Made by a program: the position numbers and the translations under genes. Below, one piece after another: positions 34,510-43,814 of a stretch of 64,000 nt of DNA. How positions within the stretch are numbered: position 1 is the stretch's first letter; each line of letters begins with the position of its first letter. Origin of the DNA: Bradyrhizobium sp. LMTR 3 (GTDB taxonomy: Bacteria > Pseudomonadota > Alphaproteobacteria > Rhizobiales > Xanthobacteraceae); assembly GCF_001693485.1 (NCBI RefSeq), contig NZ_MAXC01000049.1:186001-250000 (forward strand). Direction: 5' to 3'. The notes below the pieces were generated by a model. The model was not told the origin of the DNA. It searched no databases and saw only the letters and a list, made by a program, of their open reading frames with translations.

Positions 34510-36828
34510 TTATGCCTCCAATTGCTTGCCGATCGGCAGTGCGCGGATGCGCTTGCCGGTCGCGGCGAAGATCGCGTTGATCAGCGCCGGCGCAACGGGC
34601 GGCAGCCCTGGCTCGCCAACGCCACTGGGTGGCGTGTCGGGGCCGGCAGGCGCGATATAGACGTTGGTCACAGCAGGGGATTCGTCGATCCGAATTACCG
34701 GGAAATCGTCGAAATTGCCCTGTTGCACCTTGCCGTCCTTGAAAGTGATCTCGCCATACTTGGCGAAGCTCATGCCCATGATTACAGCGCCTTCCATCTG
34801 CGCCTGGATTCGCTCCGGATTGACGTGGGTTCCGCAATCGATCGCGGTATCCACCCGGGGTACGGTGAGCTTGCCCTTGTCGTCGAAAGCTACCTCGACA
34901 ATGGTCGCGATGTAGCTGACGAAGCTGCGGTGCGCGGCAATGCCGAGCCCGTGGCCCTTGGGCACGGACCGTCCCCAACCGCCCTTGTCCGCGACCAGCT
35001 CGACGACCTTGCGAAGGCGCGCGGTATCGATTGGATAGCTGTCATAGGGCTCACCATAGTTCCAGAGGTCCTTCACGGAATCTAGCTTGAGGATCCGGGG
35101 AGAGCCGATCAGCTCCAGCAGCATGGTCTTTTGATCGCGGCCCGTGGCATGGGCGAGTTCGCCCACCATCGATTGCACCGCAAAGGCGCGCGGGATATTC
35201 GACACCGAGCGGAACCAGCCGATCCGGGTACGCGCGGCCGCTTCCGGATTCTCGCACTGGACGTTGGCGATCTCAAAGGGCATGTCGACCAGCCCCATGC
35301 CGAGTTCGAACGGCGCCTGATGCACCGCACCGGCGGCAAATGTCGAGGCGATGCTCGGCGCGACGCTGCGATGCCGCCAAGCCGTCACCTTGCCGTTCTT
35401 GTCGAGGCCAGCCTCAATGCGTTCCACCGAGACGGTGTGCAGGAAGCCGTTGCGAACGTCGTCTTCCCGCGTCCATTGCACCTTTACGGGGGCCCCGAGC
35501 TCCTTTGAAAGCAGTGCCGCCTCGAGGGCGAAATCGCACTTCGACTTGCGCCCGAAGCCGCCGCCGAGCAGCGTGACGTTGACGGTGACATTCTCCTGGG
35601 GAATGCCGAGCGTTTTGGCGACGTCTTCGCGCGTTCCGCCTGCGCTTTGCACCGGTGCCCAGATCTCCGCCCTGTCGCCCTTGACGTCCGCGACCGCGAC
35701 CGGCGGTTCCATGCTGACATGGGCATGATGCGGCACGTAGTACTCACCGACGATCACCTTGTCGGCGCCCTTCAAGGCGGCCTCGACGTCTCCCTCCTTG
35801 CGTACCACCAGGCCGGGTTTCCGTGCGGCTTGCTCCAGTTCGGCGCGGTAGGCGACCGACTCGTATTTGCCGTTGGCGCCATCGTCCCAGACGATCTTCA
35901 ACGCGTTGCGGCCCTTGATAGCCGCGCCGGTGTTGCGCGCGATCACGGCGACCCCGCCCAGCGGCTGGAATTTTGAAGGCCACGGCCAGCCCTTGACTTC
36001 CATGACCTTCTCGACGCCGGAAACCTTCATCGCCTCTGCGCCGTCAAACGACGCGACCCTGCCGCCGGTCACCGGCGGTCGGGCAATGACGGCGTACTTC
36101 ATGCCGGGCAGGCGAACGTCGGCGCCGTAACGCGCGGTGCCCACCGTGATGTCGCGAAGGTCGACAATGCCGATCTGGCCTTTGCCCAGATAGCGGAAAT
36201 CCTTTGGGTCTTTCAGCTTTAGACCTTCGACACTCGGGACCGACTGCTTGGCGGCATCGGCTGCCAGTTCGCCGAAGCCGATGCGGCGTCCGCTCGCACT
36301 GTGAATGACTTCGTGATTGACCGCCTTCACTTCGGTCGCCGGCACACCCCAGCGTTTCGCCGCGGCCGTTTCGAGCATGGTGCGGGCCGAAGCGCCGATC
36401 TGACGCATCGGCATCAGGTAGTGACGCGTGCTGCGCGATCCGTCGGTATCCTGGTTGCCGAATTTGGCCTCGTCGCCAGGCGCCTGCTGGATGCGAACGC
36501 GCGACCAGTCGGCTTCCATCTCTTCGGCAACGATCATCGGCAGGCTGGTGCGGACACCCGTTCCCATCTCGGCGCGGTGCGCGACGATCGTCACTGTTCC
36601 GTCGGAGGCGATAGAAACGAAGACGCGCGGGTCCACCACGGTCCCGTGCGGCATCTTGTCCGCGCCGGTCTGGTAGGCGGCAAAGCCGGGGCGGGACATC
36701 ACGGGGGCGGCCAGAACAAAGCCGCCAGCCAGTCCGAGGCCCTTGAGGATGCTGCGGCGCGAAACGTTGTCGACTTTGACGTATCGCGCAAAGCCACGGA
36801 GCTTCTTGGGATTGGTGAGAATGTTCAT
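34510..36828 (-). CDS. molybdenum hydroxylase large subunit, isoquinoline-1-oxidoreductase (IorB)-like, Tat-exported
   Basis: 772 residues. An N-terminal SRRSILKGLGLAGGFVLAAP is a twin-arginine signal. The xanthine dehydrogenase family molybdopterin-binding domains follow: TLLGGGFGRKSKCDFALEAALL, HTVSVERIEAGLDKNG, and the catalytic Glu in PPSGVGEPGLPPVAPA near the C-terminus. It pairs with the 2Fe-2S subunit encoded just upstream. IorB-type enzymes oxidise N-heterocycles or aldehydes and pass electrons to periplasmic cytochromes rather than NAD. Next to a PQQ alcohol dehydrogenase, aldehyde oxidation in the periplasm is a plausible role. It lacks an FAD subunit, as expected for this class. 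Confidence 0.9.
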   Translation of the reverse strand: MNILTNPKKLRGFARYVKVDNVSRRSILKGLGLAGGFVLAAPVMSRPGFAAYQTGADKMPHGTVVDPRVFVSIASDGTVTIVAHRAEMGTGVRTSLPMIVAEEMEADWSRVRIQQAPGDEAKFGNQDTDGSRSTRHYLMPMRQIGASARTMLETAAAKRWGVPATEVKAVNHEVIHSASGRRIGFGELAADAAKQSVPSVEGLKLKDPKDFRYLGKGQIGIVDLRDITVGTARYGADVRLPGMKYAVIARPPVTGGRVASFDGAEAMKVSGVEKVMEVKGWPWPSKFQPLGGVAVIARNTGAAIKGRNALKIVWDDGANGKYESVAYRAELEQAARKPGLVVRKEGDVEAALKGADKVIVGEYYVPHHAHVSMEPPVAVADVKGDRAEIWAPVQSAGGTREDVAKTLGIPQENVTVNVTLLGGGFGRKSKCDFALEAALLSKELGAPVKVQWTREDDVRNGFLHTVSVERIEAGLDKNGKVTAWRHRSVAPSIASTFAAGAVHQAPFELGMGLVDMPFEIANVQCENPEAAARTRIGWFRSVSNIPRAFAVQSMVGELAHATGRDQKTMLLELIGSPRILKLDSVKDLWNYGEPYDSYPIDTARLRKVVELVADKGGWGRSVPKGHGLGIAAHRSFVSYIATIVEVAFDDKGKLTVPRVDTAIDCGTHVNPERIQAQMEGAVIMGMSFAKYGEITFKDGKVQQGNFDDFPVIRIDESPAVTNVYIAPAGPDTPPSGVGEPGLPPVAPALINAIFAATGKRIRALPIGKQLEA

Positions 36829-36830
36829 GA

Positions 36831-37283
36831 TCAGACCCCCGTCGATGCGAGGTGGACCGCGTTTTCGATGCGTTGATAGGTGCCGCAGCGGCAGATGTTA
36901 CCCGCCATCGCTTCGCGTATCTGGTCGTGGTTCGGTTTTGGATTTTCACTTAAAAGGGCCGCAGCCTGCATGATCTGGCCGACCTGGCAAAAACCGCATT
37001 GGGGGACGTTCAGTTGCCGCCACGCCTTCTGGACCGGGTGGTCGCCGGTCGGATGAAGGCCTTCGATTGTCGTGACCTCGCGGCCGACCACGTCGGAAAC
37101 CGAGGTGATGCAGGCGCGGACGGCCTGCTTGTCGACGATCACCGTGCAGGCACCGCACAGCGCCTGGCCGCACCCGTATTTCGTGCCCGTCAAGCCGGCC
37201 TCATCGCGCAGAAACCAGAGTAATGGAAGGTCCGGGTCGCCGTCCCAGCTATGCTCCTGGCTATTGATCTTCACCTTGATCAT
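36831..37283 (-). CDS. 2Fe-2S subunit of molybdenum hydroxylase (IorA-like)
   Basis: 150 residues from the ATG at 37283; the longer upstream frame has no family resemblance. A plant-ferredoxin-type cluster CGCGQALCGAC-like motif (GCGQALCGACTV) is followed by the helical domain with the second cluster QCGFCQVGQIM and NICRCGTYQRI. It carries electrons from the molybdenum site to an acceptor. It has no signal of its own and presumably travels with the large subunit, whose Tat signal is present. The large subunit begins 2 bp after its stop. Confidence 0.92.
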   Translation of the reverse strand: MIKVKINSQEHSWDGDPDLPLLWFLRDEAGLTGTKYGCGQALCGACTVIVDKQAVRACITSVSDVVGREVTTIEGLHPTGDHPVQKAWRQLNVPQCGFCQVGQIMQAAALLSENPKPNHDQIREAMAGNICRCGTYQRIENAVHLASTGV

Positions 37284-37714
37284 GATCGTTCCTCGGCTCT
37301 TCATAAGCTGCTGATGTTTCTCCGACGCGAGCGAGAACATTTTTCCTAACCGCTCAACGCCGCTGCTGACGAGTTTGATCGCAATGGCCGGCGTCGGAGC
37401 CGGCCTTGCTTGGCGATCCCTGGCTGAAACGTACGATTTGCTTTGAATTTTCCGTGTGCGGCCATCCTCCTGCTTAAACATTCATCGTGTTTACAGGACG
37501 GCGCGGCGAGAGACAGGCGCCTAGCGGACGCTATCAGAAAGCGCGCCGGATCGAATTCACAACGTGTTGTCTTTGCACTCCATTTTGGACGAAAGCGGGG
37601 CCGCCCCTTGCGGACTGCCAATTTTTCCTGCCATCCTTATGCAGAACCCACTTTGCAAGGAATTTCAGGACAGACCGGTGCGATCAGCACTGCGTCGCGG
37701 ACTAGCCTGTCCCG
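37284..37714. other. gene-free stretch upstream of the molybdenum hydroxylase
   Basis: 431 bp. Short open stretches on both strands have no start site or resemblance to a family. It should hold the promoter of the 2Fe-2S/molybdenum operon and the 3' end of the enolase-superfamily transcript. No hairpin terminator stood out. Confidence 0.4.
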
Positions 37715-38803
37715 TTATTTTGCGAGCTGCGCCAACCCTTTCCAGTCGAATGCGATTCCATGGCCGGGCCGCGTCGGCGCCAATGCCATGCCTTCCTGGA
37801 GGACAAGCGGGTGCTCGATGTAACTATCGAGCCCAAATCCGTGCGCTTCGAGATAGGAGCGGTTCGGACACGCCGCGAGCAAATGCACGGTGACGTCATG
37901 TGCGCCGTGGCTGGTCACCGGTAGATTGAACGCTTCCGCCAGCCGCGCGATCTTCATAAAGGCAGTAACCCCGCCGCAATTGGTGACGTCGGGCTCCGGA
38001 TAGGACACCGCGCCGGCCACCATATAGTTCTTGAACTCCCAGAGCGTGCGCAGGTTTTCGCCGGCCGCGATCGGGACGCCGCCGGCAGCCATGATGCGGG
38101 CATGACCGGCAATATCGTCGGGAATGATCGGCTCTTCGAGCCAGGTGAGATCGTATGGTTGCAGCGCACGTGCCGCGCGGATGGCTTCCTCGACCGTCCA
38201 TTTCATGTTGGCATCCGCCATCAGCGGAAAGCCGTTGCCAAGATGTTGGCGCATCGCCTGCACGCGTGCGACGTCGGATGCGAGATCGGGGCGGCCCACC
38301 TTCATCTTGATGGCGCGAAAGCCCGTGGCGAGATTGTCTTCGGTTTGCTTCAAAAGCTGCTCGATGGACAGATCGAGGTCGATGCCGCCGGCGTAGCAGG
38401 GCACGCAGGCGTCGAAGCCACCCAACAAGCGAAACAGCGGCAGGTTGGCGCGGCGCGACTTCAAGTCCCACAGGGCGATATCGAGCGCCGAGAGCGCGAG
38501 CACCGGCGGGCCGCCGCGCCCGCCGTAATGCAGGCTCCACCAGACGTGATGCCAGATGGCTTCGGTGTCATCGGCCTCGCGGCCCTCGATCAGTTCGGGG
38601 ATCTCCCGCCGAAGGATGTCGGCAATCGCGCCGCCATTGCGGCCGACGGTGTATGTATAGCCGATACCTTCGGCGCCGTCGGAATCGCAGACACGGCATG
38701 TCACCAGTTCGAAGGCTTTGAGTTCGCCGTGCGTGCTGTCGGAGAGGGTAACGGGCAGGGGGATCCGGTAGAGTCCGGCCTCGGTTGTCTTGATACGCGC
38801 CAT
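37715..38803 (-). CDS. mandelate racemase/muconate lactonizing enzyme family (enolase superfamily)
   Basis: 362 residues from the ATG at 38803 with GGTGG upstream. The N-terminal capping domain precedes the barrel. The Lys-x-Lys motif of the MR/MLE group is RAIKMKVGR, metal ligands lie in LMADANMKW, TWLEEPI and AAGENL, and the His/Asp dyad partner is in VTSHGAHD. These support proton abstraction from a carboxylate substrate, as in sugar-acid dehydratases and racemases. The substrate is unknown. It lies 100 bp downstream of the PLP enzyme gene, likely in one transcript. Confidence 0.85.
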   Translation of the reverse strand: MARIKTTEAGLYRIPLPVTLSDSTHGELKAFELVTCRVCDSDGAEGIGYTYTVGRNGGAIADILRREIPELIEGREADDTEAIWHHVWWSLHYGGRGGPPVLALSALDIALWDLKSRRANLPLFRLLGGFDACVPCYAGGIDLDLSIEQLLKQTEDNLATGFRAIKMKVGRPDLASDVARVQAMRQHLGNGFPLMADANMKWTVEEAIRAARALQPYDLTWLEEPIIPDDIAGHARIMAAGGVPIAAGENLRTLWEFKNYMVAGAVSYPEPDVTNCGGVTAFMKIARLAEAFNLPVTSHGAHDVTVHLLAACPNRSYLEAHGFGLDSYIEHPLVLQEGMALAPTRPGHGIAFDWKGLAQLAK

Positions 38804-38903
38804 TGTGTTTCCACCCGGTCTTTTCATTGCACGCTAAATCGATCTTGTCGGCAGAGCAATTGCTTGCTGCGCCCTCGGGCGGGAACCACCTCCCAACGTG
38901 CTG

Positions 38904-40187
38904 CTAAGCCGCGTTCAAGGCTTGCGCGATGTCAGCGATGAGATCGGATGGGTGCTCGATGCCGATCGACAGCCGGATCGTGCAGTCGAGAACGCCTATT
39001 TTTTGACGGATGTCAGCCGGAACGCCGGAGTGGGTCATGCTTGCGGGCAGGCTGGCAAGCGACTCGGTGCCGCCCAGGCTCACCGCCAGCTTGAAGATCT
39101 GCAGCGCGTTCAGGAATTTGAATGCGGCGGCTTGGCCGCCGACGATGTCGAAAGAGAATGTGGAGCCTGCACCAGTGCATTGCCTTGCAAACAGGCGGCC
39201 GGCGGGGGATGCCTCATCGTGGTGACCGAGGTAATGGACCTTTCCCACTTTTGGGTGGTCGCGCAGGTAGTCGGCGACGAGGCGCGCGTTTGCGTCAGCC
39301 TTCTCCATGCGGATGCCCAGTGTTTCGAGCGACCGGCTGATCATCCAGCAGGAATGAGGGTCCAGTTGGGTGCCAATCGCGCCGCGCAACGCTTTGACTT
39401 CCTTCATGAGCGCCTTTGAGCCGAGCGCAGCGCCTGCGATCAAGTCGGAATGACCGCCGATATATTTGGTCAGCGAGTACAGCGAAAGATCCGCACCGTG
39501 TTCGATCGGTCTCTGAAACACCGGTCCGAGCAACGTATTATCGCATGCGATGATCGGCGTACTCCCCTGGGTTTGGCCGATCATCTCGGCGATCCGGCGG
39601 ACCATCGCTATGTCGACCAGGCCATTGGTGGGATTGGCCGGTGTCTCAATGAAAATCATCGCAAGCCGGCCTTTGCGCATGGCGTCACCCGCTGCCGCTC
39701 TGATCGCCGCTTCGTCAATGCCGTCGGAGAAGCCCACCGCGCCGATGGAGAGGTTCGCAAGCGTCTTCGCAAACAGTGTCTCCGTCCCGCCATACAGCGG
39801 CTGGGAGTGCAGAATGACGTCGCCAGGGCGGACGAAGGCCAGGATTGTGGTCGAAATCGCGGCCATGCCCGAAGAGAACAGCGCGCAATTCTCGGCGCGC
39901 TCGTACACCGAGAGCCTGTCCTCAACGATCTCGCTGTTAGGGTGATTGAACCGCGAGTAGACCAGACCAGCGCCCATCCCCTCGGGCGGCTCGCGCCGGC
40001 CCGCAACGTAATCGAAGAAGTCCTGTCCGTCTTCGGCGGTCCTGAAGACGAAGGTCGAGGTCAGGAAGACCGGTGGTTTGACGGCTCCTTCCGACAGTTG
40101 CGGATCGTAGCCGTAGTTCAGCATCAGCGTTTCCGGATGCAGCATGTGGTTGCCGATGTGGGTTTTCGACGGAAACGGTTTCACCAT
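38904..40187 (-). CDS. cystathionine gamma-synthase / methionine gamma-lyase family PLP enzyme
   Basis: 427 residues. The family is clear from LVYSRFNHPNSEIVEDRLSVYE near residue 80, the ring-stacking region FSSGMAAISTTI, the PLP-binding lysine in SLTKYIGGHSD, and RLSIGIEHPSDLIADI at the end. The N-terminal stretch with YDPQLSEGAVKPPVF is longer than in MetB. It probably catalyses gamma-elimination or replacement on a homoserine or cysteine derivative. Start alternatives are MVKPF at 40187 and MLHPE at about 40145. The neighbouring enolase-superfamily gene does not define a pathway. Confidence 0.85.
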   Translation of the reverse strand: MVKPFPSKTHIGNHMLHPETLMLNYGYDPQLSEGAVKPPVFLTSTFVFRTAEDGQDFFDYVAGRREPPEGMGAGLVYSRFNHPNSEIVEDRLSVYERAENCALFSSGMAAISTTILAFVRPGDVILHSQPLYGGTETLFAKTLANLSIGAVGFSDGIDEAAIRAAAGDAMRKGRLAMIFIETPANPTNGLVDIAMVRRIAEMIGQTQGSTPIIACDNTLLGPVFQRPIEHGADLSLYSLTKYIGGHSDLIAGAALGSKALMKEVKALRGAIGTQLDPHSCWMISRSLETLGIRMEKADANARLVADYLRDHPKVGKVHYLGHHDEASPAGRLFARQCTGAGSTFSFDIVGGQAAAFKFLNALQIFKLAVSLGGTESLASLPASMTHSGVPADIRQKIGVLDCTIRLSIGIEHPSDLIADIAQALNAA

Positions 40188-40372
40188 GGCTGTCTCCCTG
40201 TCGGGATGCGGAACGTCGCACTGCGTTGGCGGTGCGCAATCGCGAGGCGATCAGGAGTGATGGATGCGATCGCATCCAGCGGCTCCAGTTGACGTTGTTA
40301 AGCAGGGATCAGCGTAGCAAAATTCGGAACTGATTTCACCGCATCCGGGGCGTATTTCGCAGTGCTCGATCG

Positions 40373-41158
40373 TCAGGCATGAACCGCAACCTTCAACGCC
40401 TCGGCGCGGATCTCTTCGACAAGCCGTTCCTTCAAATTGACGAATTCGGGCGTGGTCTTGATCTTGTAGGATCGCGGGTGGGGTAGATCGACCGCAATCT
40501 CGGCCTTGATACGGCCCGGACGAGCGCTCATGACGATCACGCGGCTGCCGAGAAAGATCGCTTCCTCGATATCATGGGTAACGAACAGCACGGTTTTCTG
40601 GTCGCGTTCCCAGATGCCGAGCAGCATTTCCTGCATCAGCACGCGGGTTTGATTATCCAGCGCGCCGAACGGCTCGTCGAGCAACAGGATTTTTGGATCG
40701 TTGGCCAGCGCCCGTGCGATCGCCGTCCGTTGCTGCATGCCGCCGGAGAGTTGCTTCGGCCAATGATTCTCAAAGCCCGATAGGCCGACCCGTTGGATGA
40801 AGCCGTCGGCGATCTTGCCGCGATCCGCTTCGGAAATCCCGCGCTCGCGCAGGCCAAACGCGATGTTTTCGCGCACGGTCAGCCATGGAAACAGCGTGTA
40901 GGACTGAAACACCATGCCGCGATCGGCGCCAGGGCCAGTCACCTCTTGCCCGTCAAGAATGACCCGGCCACTGGTCGGCCGGTCAAGCCCGGCAACGATG
41001 CGCAGCAGCGTCGATTTTCCGCAGCCCGACGGGCCGAGGATGGTGACGAAGTCATTGTTGCCGACGTTGAGGTCGATCGGCTCCAGCGCGCGTGTCGGCG
41101 CATGGCCCTGGCGCGCGGGGAAGGTGCGGGCGACCTGATCGATTTTGAGCTCGGTCAT
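40373..41158 (-). CDS. ABC transporter ATPase, nitrate/sulfonate/taurine type, hut-linked
   Basis: 261 residues from the ATG at 41158, overlapping the permease stop by ATGA. Walker A GPSGCGKST, Q-loop MVFQSYTLFPWL, signature LSGGMQQR, Walker B ILLLDEPFGALD, H-loop FVTHDIEEA. It belongs to the TauB/SsuB/NrtD group. It is the last gene of a three-gene transporter set downstream of hutC, so its likely substrate is histidine, urocanate or a related imidazole, but this is inference. Confidence 0.88.
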   Translation of the reverse strand: MTELKIDQVARTFPARQGHAPTRALEPIDLNVGNNDFVTILGPSGCGKSTLLRIVAGLDRPTSGRVILDGQEVTGPGADRGMVFQSYTLFPWLTVRENIAFGLRERGISEADRGKIADGFIQRVGLSGFENHWPKQLSGGMQQRTAIARALANDPKILLLDEPFGALDNQTRVLMQEMLLGIWERDQKTVLFVTHDIEEAIFLGSRVIVMSARPGRIKAEIAVDLPHPRSYKIKTTPEFVNLKERLVEEIRAEALKVAVHA

Positions 41159-41937
41159 GCCAGTTTCCACGGAAACAGCCAGGCGTTGAAGGCCTTGAAC
41201 AGGAAGTCCGACACCAGCCCGATTAGCCCGATGACGATGATGCCGAAGATAATCTGGCCGGTGTTGAGCAGGGCCTGGCTGTCCGTGATCATGTGACCGA
41301 TGCCCGACGATGAGCCGATCAACTCGGCGACGATGACGTAGGTCCACGCCCAGCCGAGAACGAGCCGAAGGATTTCCGCGACCTCGGGCGCGGAGGAGGG
41401 CAGCAGCACCCGGTTGATGATGCCGCGGTCGCTGGCGCCCAGCGTGTAGGCGGCTTCAACGAGGTCACGCCTGGTGTTTCCGACCGTCACGGTGACCATC
41501 AGGATGATCTGGAAGACCGAGCCGATGAAAATGACCAGGAGCTTCTGCAGCTCGCCGATGCCCGCCCACAGGATCAACAGCGGGATAAAGGCCGAGGCGG
41601 GCAGGTAGCGGGCAAACGAGACGAACGGCTCCAGGAATGCTTCGATCGGCTTGTAGGCTCCCATCAGAACGCCGAGCGGCACAGCGATGATGGCCGCCAG
41701 CACAAAGCCGCCGACGACCCGCCAGATCGTCATGCCGATGTCGAACAGGAAGCCGTGCTTTGTCAGCAGCTCCCAACCTTCCTGCAGCATCGTCAGCGGG
41801 TTAGCGAGAAACGTCTTCGAGACGTAGCCGCCAAAGGTCGCCCAAGCCCACACGGCAACGAAAAGCACGAAGAACGCCAGGCCAAAGGCCGCGCGCTGCC
41901 TCGATGTCACGGGATCCAGGGGACGTATCACAGGCAT
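41155..41937 (-). CDS. ABC transporter permease, nitrate/sulfonate/taurine type, hut-linked
   Basis: 260 residues with six hydrophobic segments (FGLAFFVLFVAVWAWATF first; QIIFGIIVIGLIGLVSDFLF last). The EAA loop for ATPase contact is EAAYTLGASDRGIINRVLLPSSAPEV, seen here in part. It pairs with the ATPase at 40373, with which it overlaps by 4 bp. A hairpin separates it from the binding protein gene upstream. Confidence 0.87.
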   Translation of the reverse strand: MPVIRPLDPVTSRQRAAFGLAFFVLFVAVWAWATFGGYVSKTFLANPLTMLQEGWELLTKHGFLFDIGMTIWRVVGGFVLAAIIAVPLGVLMGAYKPIEAFLEPFVSFARYLPASAFIPLLILWAGIGELQKLLVIFIGSVFQIILMVTVTVGNTRRDLVEAAYTLGASDRGIINRVLLPSSAPEVAEILRLVLGWAWTYVIVAELIGSSSGIGHMITDSQALLNTGQIIFGIIVIGLIGLVSDFLFKAFNAWLFPWKLA

Positions 41938-41966
41938 ATCCTAAAGGCTGTGCGGTGATCGCCGTC

Positions 41967-41994
41967 GTCCCGCTCTCATGACCGAAAGCGGGAC
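41967..41994 (-). terminator. hairpin between binding protein and permease genes
   Basis: GTCCCGCT (41967-41974) pairs perfectly with AGCGGGAC (41987-41994) around a 12-nt loop. It lies in the 76-bp gap after the binding-protein gene. Such hairpins in transporter operons usually stabilise or partly terminate, so that the binding protein is made in excess of the membrane parts. Confidence 0.5.
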
Positions 41995-42013
41995 TAGTGC
42001 GGCACGCACAAAA

Positions 42014-42958
42014 CTACTTGATGAAGCTCGCGTCGAAGAGGTCGTCGATCTTCGGAACCGATTTGATGATGCCGATCTCGAGCAACAAGTCTGCAGCTTC
42101 CTTGTTGAAGGTCAGGAATTCGCCCGCGAAGAATTTCTGGTTCGCGGCTTTGTCCTGCCAGCGCAGGAATTTGGCCGAGTTGCCGAATTGCTCGCCGGAC
42201 TGTTTTACGTCGGCACCCATGATCTCGTACGACTTGGCCTGATCCTTTTCGATCAAGGCGATCGCCTCGAAATAGCTGTCGGCCAGCGCCTTGGCGGCCT
42301 TCGGGTTTTCAGTCAGGAATTTCGGCGTGCAGCCGAAGGTGTCCATCACCATCGGATAGTCGAGCGTGGTGGCGATGATCTTGCCCTTGTCCGGCGCTGC
42401 GCGCACCGTCGAGAGGTAAGGCTCATAGGTCATGGCCGCATCGTTCTGGCCCGAGACGAATGCCTGTGCTGCCGCCGCCGGCTCCAGGTTCACGATCGTG
42501 ACATCCTTGACCGAAAGCCCGTTCTTCTTGAGCATCCAGGCCAAAGCAAAATAGGGTGAGGTGCCGGGCGCGGATGCGGCAACCGTCTTGCCCTTGAGGT
42601 CCTTGATCGAGGCGATATTGTTTCGCACGGCCATGCCGTCGGCGCCGTAGCTCTTGTCGAGCTGGAAGATCTGCTTGGTGGCGACGCCATTGGCATTCCA
42701 GGATATCCAGGTCTCGACAGTGGTTGCCGCGCATTGGATGTCGCCCGACGCGATGGCCAGATGGCGGTCTTTCTGCGGGATCTTCTTGATCGTCACATCG
42801 AGGCCGTTCTTCTTGAAGATGCCCGCCTGATTGGCGAGCGTGAGCGGCGCGAAACCGGTCCATCCGGAAATGCCGATGCCGACCTTGACGTCCTGGGCGG
42901 CGGCCGGTGCGGCCACCAGGAGAGCGGCCGTTGCCGCGAAAATTCCAAAACTACGCAT
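42014..42958 (-). CDS. ABC transporter substrate-binding protein, SsuA/TauA/NMT1 type, hut-linked
   Basis: 314 residues. Signal peptide MRSFGIFAATAALLVAAPAAA-Q. The NMT1/SsuA-like fold shows KVGIGISGWTGFAPLTLANQAGIFKKNG at the start, IASGDIQCAATTVETW and FVSGQNDAAMTYEPYL. It begins 103 bp downstream of the hutC stop on the same strand and heads the transporter. The ligand is untested; the context favours histidine catabolism, whereas this fold more often binds sulfonates, nitrate or pyrimidine precursors. Confidence 0.85.
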   Translation of the reverse strand: MRSFGIFAATAALLVAAPAAAQDVKVGIGISGWTGFAPLTLANQAGIFKKNGLDVTIKKIPQKDRHLAIASGDIQCAATTVETWISWNANGVATKQIFQLDKSYGADGMAVRNNIASIKDLKGKTVAASAPGTSPYFALAWMLKKNGLSVKDVTIVNLEPAAAAQAFVSGQNDAAMTYEPYLSTVRAAPDKGKIIATTLDYPMVMDTFGCTPKFLTENPKAAKALADSYFEAIALIEKDQAKSYEIMGADVKQSGEQFGNSAKFLRWQDKAANQKFFAGEFLTFNKEAADLLLEIGIIKSVPKIDDLFDASFIK

Positions 42959-43061
42959 GGCTGTATCCCTCTTGCTGGTTCATCGACTGGTCTTCAGACT
43001 GGTTGCGGCGAAGCTGTAGCCAAAACTGCTGCATAGCTTGTGCCAGATCTTGCGTACATTG

Positions 43062-43814
43062 CTATCCCTCCAAGCTGCCTTTGAAGCGAGCAATCAGTTT
43101 ATGGGACTCGCCCGGATAGAGCAGGCGCACGGCCGTCAGCGGCCGGGCGCTGCGCCAGGTGTGCCGGTCGATCACAAGGCAGGGGGCTCCGATCGCGATA
43201 TCCAGCGCCGCCGCGGCCTGTTCGTCAGCCACGATGGCACTGATCGAATGCTCGGCTTCCGTCCATGGCACATGGTGCAGCAGCCACGAGCCGGGCGGCT
43301 CGGCCGCGAAATCCGCTGCAGCCGCTTCGGGCACGGCGTCGAGATCAATCAGCCTGTCCTCGATCGCGAACGGCACGCCGTCGGCGCTGTGACGGCATGC
43401 AATCGCGATCACCTTTCCGGTTTTCCCCGCGCCAAGGCGGGCGCGGTCGGCGGCGTTTGCAGTGCGCCGCGAGCACTGGATCAACTCATAGCCGTAACTG
43501 CGGCCGAGAGCGTTTATCTCTGCGCGGATGTCCGCGATCTTGAGCACCGCTGACAGAAATGTGGGACGGCGGACGAAACTGCCGGCCTTGCGCCGCCGCT
43601 CGATAAGATCGGCTTGCGCAAGTTCCGACAGCGCCTTGCTCACCGTCATGCGCGAGCAGCCGTAGCGCGACATCAACTCGTGCTCGAACGGGATGCGGTG
43701 ACCGGGCGGCCATTCTCCGGTCAGGATGCGGCGCTCGATGTCGATCCGGATCTGCTTGTACAGCGTCGGCTTGTCGGCCGGCTGGAGTTTGCCGCGTTCG
43801 GTGGAGAGGCTCAT
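43062..43814 (-). CDS. hutC: histidine utilisation repressor
   Basis: 250 residues. An N-terminal GntR winged helix (RRILTGEWPPGHRIPFEHELMSRYGCSRMTVSKALSEL, shown by its ends) is followed by a UTRA effector domain (ending VRLLYPGESHKLIARF). HutC represses hut genes and releases DNA on binding urocanate. Its ATG overlaps the hutF stop (ATGA), so hutF and hutC are one operon under the divergent promoter at 45170-45256, and the repressor controls itself. Confidence 0.93.
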   Translation of the reverse strand: MSLSTERGKLQPADKPTLYKQIRIDIERRILTGEWPPGHRIPFEHELMSRYGCSRMTVSKALSELAQADLIERRRKAGSFVRRPTFLSAVLKIADIRAEINALGRSYGYELIQCSRRTANAADRARLGAGKTGKVIAIACRHSADGVPFAIEDRLIDLDAVPEAAAADFAAEPPGSWLLHHVPWTEAEHSISAIVADEQAAAALDIAIGAPCLVIDRHTWRSARPLTAVRLLYPGESHKLIARFKGSLEG

